A stretch of 54,735 nucleotides of DNA. Source: Megasphaera sp. MJR8396C. GTDB taxonomy: Bacteria > Bacillota > Negativicutes > Veillonellales > Megasphaeraceae. Positions within the stretch are counted from its first letter, which is position 1; every line of letters begins with the position of its first letter. Below are positions 41,881 to 50,234 of the stretch, piece by piece. The stretch spans positions 9,189 through 63,923 of the forward strand of contig NZ_KQ958201.1 in assembly GCF_001546855.1 (NCBI RefSeq), given 5' to 3'. Below the pieces are notes generated by a model. That model did no database searches. It saw nothing but the letters and a program-made list of their open reading frames with translations, and had not been told where the DNA came from. A program made the translations under genes and the position numbers.

Positions 41881-42023
41881 CAGATATAACTATTTCAAAA
41901 AACATTCGCCATGAACATGAATGTCAATGTTCGACAATCCTGCCAATCTAATTTTTGGTAGTGTCAAGCTCAGCAAGCTTGAGAAACAGAAATACCGAGA
42001 TGAACATTTTCAAGGGAAAATCC

Positions 42024-42122
42024 ATGAGAATAAACCGTCCCTATGATCACATGAGCAAACAGCTCACGGCATCAGGCGCAGCGTCTTCGGTATTCAATCA
42101 AATCAACGCTTTTAAGCGATAA
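42024..42122 (+). CDS. Possible 32-residue peptide or gene remnant
   Basis: Frame MRINRPYDHMSKQLTASGAA, ending FNQINAFKR, preceded by AAGGGAAAATCC. It lies in the 279-base gap before the flavodoxin gene. No family recognised; could be a leader peptide, a remnant of a larger gene or noise. Confidence 0.3.
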   Translation: MRINRPYDHMSKQLTASGAASSVFNQINAFKR

Positions 42123-42159
42123 CAAATAAATTAAATTCAAAATAACAGGAGGACTATTT

Positions 42160-42636
42160 ATGAACACTTTGATTGCATATTTTTCCTACACAGGACACAC
42201 CAAGGGCATTGCCCAGCAAATCCAGGATCTGACCGGAGGAACACTCTTTGAAATCCGGCCTCTAGATGCCTATTCCAGCGACTATGATACTACCGAACGC
42301 CAGGCCCGCAAAGAAACCCGTGAAGATTACCGCCCGGCATTGGCGGAGCAGGTTTCCGATTTTGCTTCCTATGACACCATCTTGTTGGGAACTCCCAACT
42401 GGTTCAATACGATTGCCCCATCGGTCGCTACATTCCTTTCGGAGAATGATTTCTCTGGTAAAAAGATCGCATTGTTCTGCACCAACGGAGGAGGCGGTCT
42501 GGGCCATACCGTCTCCAACATTCAAAAACTTGTCAAAGGGACAGAAATGCTTGACAGCCTGAATCTCTACGAGGATGGCGGTGCAGATGCAAAGGCAAAA
42601 ATCGAAGCATGGTTGAAAAAGAATGGTCTGTATTGA
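42160..42636 (+). CDS. Flavodoxin family protein
   Basis: 158 residues, FMN-binding electron carrier or small reductase. The phosphate loop is FSYTGHTKGIAQQI near residue 9-20 (TGHTKG instead of the common TGNTE), the 50s loop and TPNWFNTIAPSVATFL flank the isoalloxazine site. CAGGAGG precedes the ATG. Followed after 15 bases by the hydrolase; with the cyclophilin-like protein this makes a redox-type operon under the LysR protein. Confidence 0.92.
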   Translation: MNTLIAYFSYTGHTKGIAQQIQDLTGGTLFEIRPLDAYSSDYDTTERQARKETREDYRPALAEQVSDFASYDTILLGTPNWFNTIAPSVATFLSENDFSGKKIALFCTNGGGGLGHTVSNIQKLVKGTEMLDSLNLYEDGGADAKAKIEAWLKKNGLY

Positions 42637-42651
42637 TTGGAGGGTAACATT

Positions 42652-43656
42652 ATGGCTAATATAAATGGAAAAGTTTTTGAAATCTACCCAAAAATCAAAT
42701 GCGAGAAGGTTCATTTTAAGAACCGATTCGGTATTGAGCTTTGTGGTGACCTTTATCTGCCGGAAGGCTATGAAGATAAACAGAACGCGGCAATTATCGT
42801 ATCCGGACCGTTCGGAGCCGTCAAGGAACAATCCTCCGGCCTATATGCACAGGAGTTTGCCAATATGGGTTTTGTGTCGATTGCCTTTGACCCGTCCTTT
42901 ACCGGCGAGAGTGGCGGAGAAGTCCGAAATGTGGCTTCCCCTGAAATCTTTACGGAAGATTTCAGTGCGGCTGTAGATTTTGTAGGGCTGCTTCCCTATG
43001 TGAATCGTGAGCGAATTGGCGCAATGGCAATCTGCGGCTTATCCGGCATGGCGATTACGGCAGCTACGTCCGACACCAGAATTAAAGCGGTAGCAACGGC
43101 ATCCATGTATGATATGTGCCGAAGCATTTCTAAAGGCTACAAGGATAGTTACACCGCAGAAGACAGGCAAAAAATCAAAGAATTTTTAAGCAGACAGCGT
43201 TGGATTGATGCTGAGAACGGTTCTTTCGATGTGGGCGCACATGAGCTTGGATTTGATGAAAACGGCAATGTAGTTAAAGTCAGCAAGTTATTTCCAGATA
43301 CTCTTCCGGAAGATATTGATCCCGTTTCCAAGGCATTTTTCGACTATTACTGCACAGAGCGCGGCTACCATAAGAACGCAATAAATTCGGCGGCGGCTTG
43401 GACGCAGACCACCCCGTTTTCCTTCTTTAATTTCTCACTGATGGAGAATATCAAAGAAATTTCGCCCCGCCCAATCATGTTGATTGCCGGCGAAAACGCA
43501 CATTCCCGCTATTATTCTGAAGATGTGTATGCTGCGGCAAATGAGCCGAAGGAACTGGTAATTGTACCGGGAGCAGATCATGTAGACTTGTATGATAGAA
43601 TGGATAAAATTCCCTTTAACAAGCTGCGGAAATTCTTTGAGGACGCATTGAAATAA
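42652..43656 (+). CDS. Alpha/beta hydrolase (DLH/X-Pro dipeptidyl-peptidase-like family)
   Basis: 334 residues from ATG at 42652 with GGAGGGTAACATT before it; a TTG at 42637 is too close to the flavodoxin stop. Core motifs: LYLPEGYEDKQNAAIIVSGPFGAVKEQ, the nucleophile elbow ICGLSGMAI (Ser in GLSG), the acid after RPIMLIAGENAHS and the catalytic His in VPGADHVDLYD. Resembles the YcjY family of esterases often near flavodoxins in clostridia. Substrate unknown. Confidence 0.88.
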   Translation: MANINGKVFEIYPKIKCEKVHFKNRFGIELCGDLYLPEGYEDKQNAAIIVSGPFGAVKEQSSGLYAQEFANMGFVSIAFDPSFTGESGGEVRNVASPEIFTEDFSAAVDFVGLLPYVNRERIGAMAICGLSGMAITAATSDTRIKAVATASMYDMCRSISKGYKDSYTAEDRQKIKEFLSRQRWIDAENGSFDVGAHELGFDENGNVVKVSKLFPDTLPEDIDPVSKAFFDYYCTERGYHKNAINSAAAWTQTTPFSFFNFSLMENIKEISPRPIMLIAGENAHSRYYSEDVYAAANEPKELVIVPGADHVDLYDRMDKIPFNKLRKFFEDALK

Positions 43657-43854
43657 TGTGGAGGCAGCCCATATGCTGACTTCAGCGCGTCCTAGAAGAA
43701 GCCGCTAAAGGCGAAGGAAATAAAAATTATAGGTTCTCTTTTGTACTGTGCCTTGGCCTGACAGACTACTGAAATAGGTCAACAAATCGCCCTGGTACAA
43801 CATGTTGCAAAAGGAAGGAATACTAAAGGATTTTATGGAGAAAGGAAAAACACA

Positions 43855-44289
43855 ATGCAGTATGCAAGAGACAATGCGGTATCTCAAACAGAGAATCCAC
43901 AAATCGCAACAAGGGTGCTGGAAAACGGCACAAAGGTAAACATCTATTTTGGAGACATCCTTGTCCCCGCCACGTTGAATGACAGCAAAGCAGCAAAAGC
44001 CTTGATTAAAATGCTGCCTTATAAAGTACGAGTAAACCGTTACTCATTTGACGTATGCGGCGTTATGGGTAACGCGCTTCCTTACGATCCGAAGGACGAA
44101 CATAACGGTTGGTTGAACGGTGACATTGATTTTGCCACGGACGGCAACTGGTTCACCATCCTCTTTGATAATGAGGAAAATTCCGACAGTTACGGTTATC
44201 AAGTCAATCTCGGAAAAGTAGATAGCGAACTGTCCGTTCTTAAAAATTTGAGCGGCAGTTACGAGGTACGAATTGAACTGGCAAAATAA
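43855..44289 (+). CDS. Cyclophilin-like fold protein
   Basis: 144 residues. ENGTKVNIYFGDILVPATLND, AAKALIKMLPYKVRVNRYSF and the late DGNWFTILFDNEENS... pattern match the small cyclophilin-like family common next to flavodoxins and aldo-keto reductases in Firmicutes; such proteins have the cyclophilin barrel but no shown isomerase activity. ATG at 43855 follows GAGAAAGGA. The 198 bases upstream hold no gene I can support. Last gene of the island's operon, followed by a terminator. Confidence 0.85.
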   Translation: MQYARDNAVSQTENPQIATRVLENGTKVNIYFGDILVPATLNDSKAAKALIKMLPYKVRVNRYSFDVCGVMGNALPYDPKDEHNGWLNGDIDFATDGNWFTILFDNEENSDSYGYQVNLGKVDSELSVLKNLSGSYEVRIELAK

Positions 44290-44303
44290 TCATTGATAAT
44301 CGG

Positions 44304-44350
44304 TGAGCGCTCATAGGTAGCTTTGTATTCCTACGGGCGCTCATTTTTAT
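44304..44350 (+). terminator. Terminator of the island operon
   Basis: TGAGCGC (44304-44310) pairs with GCGCTCA (44337-44343), then TTTTTAT; inner CATAGG/CCTACG-like pairs extend it. Confidence 0.8.
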
Positions 44351-44665
44351 AAGTCACCATACAACCACGCCCCGGAGACTGTCGAAATGATGCGACATCA
44401 GAGCTGGGGAAAAAGCGATGAATCCCGAAGATTATATACAGTTTGAGGAGTCGTATGAGTTGTCCGGTAATGTGTTTGAAACAGGATCATCCCGTCAAAA
44501 TATCAATTTACGTATCTTTCGCAGATACTCGGCGTATCCATTCTCGTACAATCCACTTTCCGCATCCTATGGAGATTTAACGACCATTGTCTGTCTTCAT
44601 GGAAGACGCTTTTCATCATGTTTTTGTTTGCATTTATCAGATATTATCTGCAAGGGTTTTACATA
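44351..44665 (+). other. Gene-poor island end; short doubtful frame at 44418-44666
   Basis: The 82-codon frame starting MNPEDYIQFEESYELSGNVF has no proper ribosome site, and its second half (cysteine/serine-rich) runs into the repeat, so it may be the truncated start of a gene cut by the island boundary. Nothing else is seen. Confidence 0.4.
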
Positions 44666-44763
44666 AAAAACATCCCTCACTGTCCATTACGGTAGTGAGG
44701 GATGTTTGACTTTCAGAAGCTTTTACAGGTGATACGGTTCGTGCCGGGAGATTTTAATAGCCC
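44666..44763. repeat. Right copy of the 98-bp direct repeat, overlapping intact rlmH
   Basis: Contains the rlmH terminator hairpin and the last 13 or so codons of rlmH (minus strand). Differs from the left copy at three bases only. Confidence 0.88.
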
Positions 44764-45202
44764 GGTAGATCTGCTCGATCAGGATCAGGCGTATCATCTG
44801 ATGGGTCAGGGTAATGCGGCCAAAGGAGATGCATTTATCGGCTTTTCTGCGAACGATGTCGCTGAGGCCGAAGGGTCCGCCAATGATGAAGGAGATTTCA
44901 CTGCAGCCGTAGAGGGCAAGGTCCGAAAAGGACGCCGCCAGTTCTTCCGACGAGACGAGTTTTCCGCCTACGTCGAGAGCCATGAGGTGCGATCCTTCAT
45001 GGACGTGGCGCAGCATCTTTTCCCCTTCTTTGTCGAGGACCTGGGCCTTTTGGGCCGGCGATGGGTTGTCGGGCATCTTTTCTTCGGGCAGGACGGTTAC
45101 CGTGACCTCACCGTAAGGCCGAAGGCGCTTCAAAAACTCATCGATGCCGGCCGTCAGGTATTTCTCCTTAATTTTACCGATAGTGATAAGATGGTACTTC
45201 AT
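44723..45202 (-). CDS. rlmH: 23S rRNA (pseudouridine1915-N3)-methyltransferase RlmH
   Basis: 159 residues, complete, from MKYHLITIGKIKEKYLTAGI to SRHEPYHL. The SPOUT SAM-binding knot is SFIIGGPFGLSDIVRRKADK with the C-terminal LILIEQIYRAIKI. It methylates pseudouridine 1915 in the intersubunit helix 69. It overlaps the HtrA gene by one base. Its 3' end is the integration site of the adjacent island; the coding end is regenerated, so function is kept. Confidence 0.95.
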   Translation of the reverse strand: MKYHLITIGKIKEKYLTAGIDEFLKRLRPYGEVTVTVLPEEKMPDNPSPAQKAQVLDKEGEKMLRHVHEGSHLMALDVGGKLVSSEELAASFSDLALYGCSEISFIIGGPFGLSDIVRRKADKCISFGRITLTHQMIRLILIEQIYRAIKISRHEPYHL

Positions 45203-46329
45203 CAGTTACTCTGGTCGTCGTCAGACGAATCGGTCTGCGGGCTTTCCTGGAGGACGACCGTCGCTTCGCGGTTCATGCCGTTACGGGTGTAATCGATGCT
45301 GACCGAGTCACCGACTTTGAGTTTATCCATGACGCTCTGGAGGCTTGCAAAGTCTTTGACATCCGTGCCGTCTAACTTAACGATGACGTCACCGTGCTGG
45401 AGTCCGGCCTGATCGAGAGGACCACCAGGAACGACGCGGTAGACGTAGATACCCTGGGCATTGAGCTGCATGCCGAAGCGAGCTGCCATCTGCTGGTCAA
45501 GGCCGTAGAGACCGAGGTACGGGCGGACGACTTTGCCGTTGGTGATGAGGTCCTGTAAAATCGGACGAGCCGCATTGATTGGGATGGCAAAGCCTAAGCC
45601 TTCGACGCCTTCCTGAGAAATTTTGGCACTGTTGATGCCGATGACCTTACCATCCGCATCGACCAGGGCACCGCCGGAGTTGCCGGGGTTGATCGCCGCA
45701 TCGGTCTGAATGAGCTTCATGCTCTGGCCTTCAGCACCGATAGTACGATTGAGGGAGCTGATGACGCCGACCGTAACCGTTCCCTGGAATTCAAGGCCCA
45801 AGGGGTTGCCGATAGCAATAGCCGGTTCGCCGACCTGCAGGGAGTCGCTGTCGCCAAATTCAGCAACGGGCAGGTTGTCCATATTGATTTTTACGACGGC
45901 TAAGTCCGTCTTAGCATCGCGGCCGACGACGGTACCTTCCGTACTCTGACCGTCCGCTAAGGAAACGATGACCGTCTTGGCCGTGCCGACGACGTGGTTG
46001 TTGGTAACGATGTAACCGGCCTTGTCAAAGATGACGCCGGAGCCGACGCCTTCGCCAACCAAGACTTTACGGTTGAACATGTCGCGGTTATAGACCTTGG
46101 TCGTGATACCGACGACAGCCGGGCTTACTTTCTTAGCCGCCTGAACGACAGCCGTATTGCGGGCACTCGAAATGGATTCAGACTTTTTAGGTTCTTCAAG
46201 CTGGTTCGTCGTCCCCTGGTAGGTCCCGGTCGGTGAAAAAAAGGTATCGCGGAGCTTAAAGCCGCCAAAGACACCGCCGGCGATGAGGATTACGGCAACG
46301 ACGGCCGTAAGGATTCGTTTGTGCTGCAT
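45202..46329 (-). CDS. HtrA/DegP-like serine protease with one PDZ domain
   Basis: 375 residues. An N-terminal membrane anchor (ILTAVVAVILIAGGVFGGF) leaves the protease outside the inner membrane. The catalytic triad is visible: His in GYIVTNNHVVG, Asp in AKTDLAVVKI and Ser in DAAINPGNSGGALVD. A single PDZ domain (about 270-365) has GLQHGDVIVKLDGTDVKDF. Acts in envelope protein quality control. The walJ-htrA-rlmH order is common in Firmicutes. Confidence 0.94.
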   Translation of the reverse strand: MQHKRILTAVVAVILIAGGVFGGFKLRDTFFSPTGTYQGTTNQLEEPKKSESISSARNTAVVQAAKKVSPAVVGITTKVYNRDMFNRKVLVGEGVGSGVIFDKAGYIVTNNHVVGTAKTVIVSLADGQSTEGTVVGRDAKTDLAVVKINMDNLPVAEFGDSDSLQVGEPAIAIGNPLGLEFQGTVTVGVISSLNRTIGAEGQSMKLIQTDAAINPGNSGGALVDADGKVIGINSAKISQEGVEGLGFAIPINAARPILQDLITNGKVVRPYLGLYGLDQQMAARFGMQLNAQGIYVYRVVPGGPLDQAGLQHGDVIVKLDGTDVKDFASLQSVMDKLKVGDSVSIDYTRNGMNREATVVLQESPQTDSSDDDQSN

Positions 46330-46331
46330 AG

Positions 46332-47267
46332 TTAGTCACTACTCCTTTCCTGAAAGCGGACGCTGCCGTCCTGGCAGGCCAGCCGCAATAAAATATCTTG
46401 ACCGACGACACGGCCGTACTGAGAGAGGACCGTGCGCATCGTATGAAGCGCGAGTGATGGTGTATTGTTCTTCTCACTGCGATGAGCCAAGAGGACCCGC
46501 ATGAGGCCCTTGGTCGGAAGCGACGCCAAGAAGGACGCCGCCGTCTTGTTGGATAAATGTCCCCAACGCCCTAAGATTCGCTGCTGGAGCGCATAGGGGT
46601 ACGGGCCGTTTCGGACCATTTCTTCATCGTGATTGGCTTCTAACACGAGGATATCGGCATAGGCTGCCGCCGCCGCTACATCTGGACTAATAAAGCCCAA
46701 ATCCGTCGCCAAAGTGATTTTAGCATCGCCGTGACGCAGGCTGTAGCCGACGGGCCGAGCTGCATCGTGAGAGATGGCAAAAGGCGTCACTTCGATATCT
46801 TTCAAGGCCACGCGCCGCGTCAAGCGGACGAAGCGATGATCAAAGCCCTCGGTCTTGCGACCCATGGCCTGCCACGTTTCAGCCGTCGTATAGACCGGCA
46901 TGTCGGTCCGCTTTAAAAGGGTCGTAATGCCGCCGACGTGGTCCGAGTGTTCGTGAGTAATAAATACGGCATCGAGGTCGCCGAGGCTGCATCCGTAACG
47001 CTTGAGGCCCTGCTCAATACGGCGGCAGCTGATACCGGCATCGATGAGGATATTTGTCTTACCACAGCGAATATAAGCCGAATTGCCTTTACTGCCGCTG
47101 GCCAGCATACTGACCAGGCAGTCACCGGACCGGGCTTCGCCGCCAAGGTTGGGGATGGCATCGAGAGACGGTTCCGGCACGGCTTTCTTTATATCGCAGC
47201 CGGCTTCCCGCCTTGCCTCCTGAATGGACAAGGCCATTTCCTGGAGCTGCCGTTCACATTCAGTCAT
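46332..47267 (-). CDS. walJ: MBL-fold metallohydrolase, WalJ/YycJ family
   Basis: 311 residues from MTECERQLQEM; GGAGGGACTTA is upstream and six earlier codons are dropped. The beta-lactamase fold starts at LASGSKGNSAYIRCG, with the metal motif VFITHEHSDHVGG (HXHXDH), FAISHDAARPVGYSL, DLGF and VLLAHRS. WalJ is a 5'-3' exonuclease-like protein linked to the WalKR system in other Firmicutes. The N-terminal 45 residues are an additional helical extension. No walKR genes are in the window. Confidence 0.9.
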   Translation of the reverse strand: MTECERQLQEMALSIQEARREAGCDIKKAVPEPSLDAIPNLGGEARSGDCLVSMLASGSKGNSAYIRCGKTNILIDAGISCRRIEQGLKRYGCSLGDLDAVFITHEHSDHVGGITTLLKRTDMPVYTTAETWQAMGRKTEGFDHRFVRLTRRVALKDIEVTPFAISHDAARPVGYSLRHGDAKITLATDLGFISPDVAAAAAYADILVLEANHDEEMVRNGPYPYALQQRILGRWGHLSNKTAASFLASLPTKGLMRVLLAHRSEKNNTPSLALHTMRTVLSQYGRVVGQDILLRLACQDGSVRFQERSSD

Positions 47268-47290
47268 TAAGTCCCTCCTTCCCATGATTC

Positions 47291-47329
47291 AAAAAAAACC
47301 ATCGTTCCGGAATAATTCCAAACGATGGT
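47291..47329 (-). terminator. Terminator of the tRNA-Ile pair
   Basis: ACCATCGTT (47298-47306) pairs with AACGATGGT (47321-47329), followed by eight T on the minus strand. Confidence 0.9.
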
Positions 47330-47334
47330 CTGTG

Positions 47335-47411
<77 letters not shown>

Positions 47412-47456
47412 ATGTATGGGATACCTTGCCTTCCCCAATTGTCAGTCATAAAGAAA

Positions 47457-47533
<77 letters not shown>

Positions 47534-47606
47534 ATTTCCTAACGACTTGTTTAGTATACCACAGATACAGAACGTGTCAAGAAAATTATTCCAAATCCTT
47601 TACATT

Positions 47607-48794
47607 TTATTTATACTGCGCCATAAGTTTTTCGAATGCCGCAAAGGACCGCCGGATCATGTCGGGATCGACGCAGTAGGAAATACGGACGTAGCCCGGG
47701 CAGCCGAAGCTGTCAGCCGGTACGATGAGGAGATTGAGCTTTTTAGCCTTGTCCGAAAAAGCCTTGGCATCCGGTTCCGGCGATTTGACGAAAAGGTAAA
47801 AAGCACCGCTCGGATAGACGCAGTCATAGCCCATCTCTTTTAAACCATTATATAATAGTTTCCGGTTCTGGTCATAGACATTGACGTCGCTGGTCTGGCC
47901 CATGCACTTCAAGATGACGTCCTGGAAAAGATGAGGCGCACAGACAAAGCCCATGAAACGCCCGGCCCCGCAGACCGCCGTATATACCTCTTTAGACCCA
48001 GTTACGCAGTCGGGAACGAGGATGTAGCCAATGCGTTCACCCGGAAGACTCAGGGATTTACTGTAAGAATAGCAGACGATGGTGTCGCGGTAAAACTTCG
48101 GGACATACAGAATCGGAAGGCCGTCGTAAATGATTTCGCGATACGGTTCGTCAGAAATAAGATAGATCGGATGACCGATTTCCTTCGATTTACGTTCAAG
48201 GAGAGCGGCCAACTTTTCATAGGTGTCTGCCGAATAGACGACGCCTGACGGATTATTGGGCGAATTGACGATGACGGCCCGCGTGTGCGGCGTAATCGCC
48301 TTTTCCATGGCATCGAGAGAAATCTGGAAATGCTCCGTATCAGGCGGCAAAATAACCGATTTAGCACCGGCATTCTGCACGAAAACCGTGTATTCCGGGA
48401 AGAAAGGAGCGACCAAGATGACTTCGTCGGAAGGGTCTTCAACGATGGCCTTGAGGCTGATGACCAAAGAAGCCGCTGCCCCGCAGGTCATATAGAAATT
48501 ATCGGCCCGTACATCGGCACCGTAGGTTTTATTCATGAAATCGGCCAAGCCTTGGCGGACCGGTGCATCGCCGGCGGCTGCCGTATAGCCGTGAATAGCT
48601 GCTGATTCGCGTTCACGCAAGATATCTTCAATAGCCTGCCGAACGCAAGCCGGTGCCGGAACGGTCGGATTGCCAATACTAAAATCAAAGACGTTTTCCT
48701 TGCCGACGACGGCTGCCTGTTCCTGGCCATAGGCAAAGAGGTCGCGGATGACCGAAGCCTGCGAACCGAGGGCGTACATTTCTTTCGATGCCAT
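47607..48794 (-). CDS. Class I/II pyridoxal-phosphate aminotransferase
   Basis: 395 residues, fold type I. FSIGNPTVPAP is the N-terminal arm; substrate/PLP marks are MTCGAAASLVI, VNSPNNPSGVVYS (Asn), LISDEPYREI (Asp, Tyr), the Schiff-base Lys in VCYSYSKSLSLPGERIGY, and the Arg in GYVRISYCVD. Aspartate- or alanine-type donors are most likely, but the acceptor is not fixed by sequence. AAAGGAGTTGTTTGT precedes the ATG. Possible promoter upstream: TTGTTT, 17 bp, TATAAT. Divergent from the MFS gene. Confidence 0.92.
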   Translation of the reverse strand: MASKEMYALGSQASVIRDLFAYGQEQAAVVGKENVFDFSIGNPTVPAPACVRQAIEDILRERESAAIHGYTAAAGDAPVRQGLADFMNKTYGADVRADNFYMTCGAAASLVISLKAIVEDPSDEVILVAPFFPEYTVFVQNAGAKSVILPPDTEHFQISLDAMEKAITPHTRAVIVNSPNNPSGVVYSADTYEKLAALLERKSKEIGHPIYLISDEPYREIIYDGLPILYVPKFYRDTIVCYSYSKSLSLPGERIGYILVPDCVTGSKEVYTAVCGAGRFMGFVCAPHLFQDVILKCMGQTSDVNVYDQNRKLLYNGLKEMGYDCVYPSGAFYLFVKSPEPDAKAFSDKAKKLNLLIVPADSFGCPGYVRISYCVDPDMIRRSFAAFEKLMAQYK

Positions 48795-48900
48795 ACAAAC
48801 AACTCCTTTAACGATAAATATATTCTATTATATCCCGTCAAAAAAAAGAAAACAATCTATGTTATAATAATATCGAAAAAAAAACGAAAGGAAGACCTTC

Positions 48901-50079
48901 ATGAAAAAACAAAGTCCCTATGTCTATCTCTTTACCATGGGCCATTTTTCCGTAGACTGGGCACAAGGCGCTATCCCGGCCCTCCTGCCCTACTTCATCA
49001 CGACCTGCAACTTAAGTTACCAGGCCGGCGCGACCCTCATATTTGCCAACATGCTCTTATCCTCGGTGTCGCAGCCGATCTTCGGATATTACTCCGATAA
49101 GATTTCAAAACCCTGGTTCGTCCCCTTAGGACCCATCCTCTGCGGGATCTGCCTGACCCTCTTAGGTTTTACCCAAAACTACTGGCTCATCTTCCTCTTC
49201 TCCATGTTCAGCGGCTTCGGTTCCTCCATCTACCATCCCGAAGCAGCCCGCATGGTCAACAACATCGCCGGTGACCAAAAAGGAAAAGCCCTGGGAGCCT
49301 TTTCCGTCGGCGGCAACGCCGGTTTTGCCGTAGGACCGATCGTCGCCGGTGCCTGCGCCTATGCCTTCGATATCCGAGGTCTTGCCATCTTCGGCGTCGT
49401 CAATACCATCCTGGCCCTCATCATCTATCACCGCATGCCCCATATCCTGTCTCTCGTCCAAGAAGCAAAACGAGAAGAACAAAAAGCCCATCCCGGCGAA
49501 GTCAAAGAAAACGAATGGGGTCCCTTCAGCCGCCTGTCGGTCGTCATCTTCGTCCGCTCCATCGGCTTTACGGTCTGCAACGCCTTCATCCCCCTCTTTT
49601 GGATCAACGTCCTCCATGCCGCCCCGACGACAGGGAGCCTGGCCTTGTCAATCCTCTTTTCCATGGGCGTCGTCATCACCTTCCTCGGCGGCATCTTAGC
49701 CGACCGCTTCGGCTTCATCCGCGTCCTCCGCGGCGCCATGCTGCTCATGATCCCGTCGACCTTCTTCTTTGTCAACAGCACTGACATCGTCACGGCGACC
49801 ATCCTGCTCCTGCCCGTCGCCTTCTCCCTCTTTGCTGCCTACAGCCCCATCGTCGTCTTAGGACAGACCTACCTCGGGAAAAACGTCGGCTTCGCCTCAG
49901 GCGTCACCTTAGGCTTAACGACGACCATCGGCGGCCTCGTCTCGCCCCTCGTCGGCTGGGGTGCCGACCAGTGGGGCCTCACAACAGCCCTGCAAATCCT
50001 CTGGATCTGCGCCATCATCGGCTCCATTTTCGCCTTCCTCATCCCGGTGCCGAAGGCCTGGAAGAATTTGCATAGTTAA
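48901..50079 (+). CDS. MFS transporter, fosmidomycin-resistance (Fsr)-like
   Basis: 392 residues with 12 predicted membrane segments, inner membrane. The N-terminus HFSVDWAQGAIPALLPYF and SGFGSSIYHPEAARMVN are hallmark blocks of the Fsr-type family (His-Pro-Glu-Ala); GKALGAFSVGGNAGFAVGP and FGFIRVLRG follow. Members pump fosmidomycin or related compounds, but natural substrates vary. AAAGGAAGACCTTC precedes the ATG. Followed by a strong terminator. Confidence 0.88.
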   Translation: MKKQSPYVYLFTMGHFSVDWAQGAIPALLPYFITTCNLSYQAGATLIFANMLLSSVSQPIFGYYSDKISKPWFVPLGPILCGICLTLLGFTQNYWLIFLFSMFSGFGSSIYHPEAARMVNNIAGDQKGKALGAFSVGGNAGFAVGPIVAGACAYAFDIRGLAIFGVVNTILALIIYHRMPHILSLVQEAKREEQKAHPGEVKENEWGPFSRLSVVIFVRSIGFTVCNAFIPLFWINVLHAAPTTGSLALSILFSMGVVITFLGGILADRFGFIRVLRGAMLLMIPSTFFFVNSTDIVTATILLLPVAFSLFAAYSPIVVLGQTYLGKNVGFASGVTLGLTTTIGGLVSPLVGWGADQWGLTTALQILWICAIIGSIFAFLIPVPKAWKNLHS

Positions 50080-50124
50080 AAATCTTGATAATGCACAAAA
50101 AATCTTGAATATTTCCATATCGAT

Positions 50125-50169
50125 AAAACCGCAGAAAGTCGTATCAATGGCTTTCTGCGGTTTTATTTT
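50125..50169 (+). terminator. Terminator of the MFS gene
   Basis: AAAACCGCAGAAAG (50125-50138) pairs with CTTTCTGCGGTTTT (50151-50164), then ATTTTG. Confidence 0.9.
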
Positions 50170-50234
50170 GCTATTTACAAGCGTATTCATATTTTCTGCG
50201 TTTATTTTCGTTTCACTTGCATTTAATAATCATC

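Larger units (their letters stand above)
40608..44665. mobile_element. Genomic island inserted at the 3' end of rlmH
   Basis: About 4.1 kb between two 98-bp direct repeats; one keeps rlmH intact. Cargo: LysR regulator, a 73-residue protein, flavodoxin, alpha/beta hydrolase and cyclophilin-like protein. No integrase, recombinase or relaxase gene is visible, so it is either a non-autonomous cassette or the remnant of a larger element. The rlmH 3' end is a known integration site (SCC elements of staphylococci use it), but no Ccr-type recombinase is seen here. Confidence 0.75.

Noticed and set aside
40608-44665. SCCmec-like element
   Set aside because: The insertion site matches, but there is no Ccr recombinase, and the 98-bp repeats are much longer than SCC att sites; I only call it an rlmH-integrated island.
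44418-44666. 82-residue gene at the island end
   Set aside because: No convincing ribosome site and its end runs into the repeat; kept only as a possible remnant.
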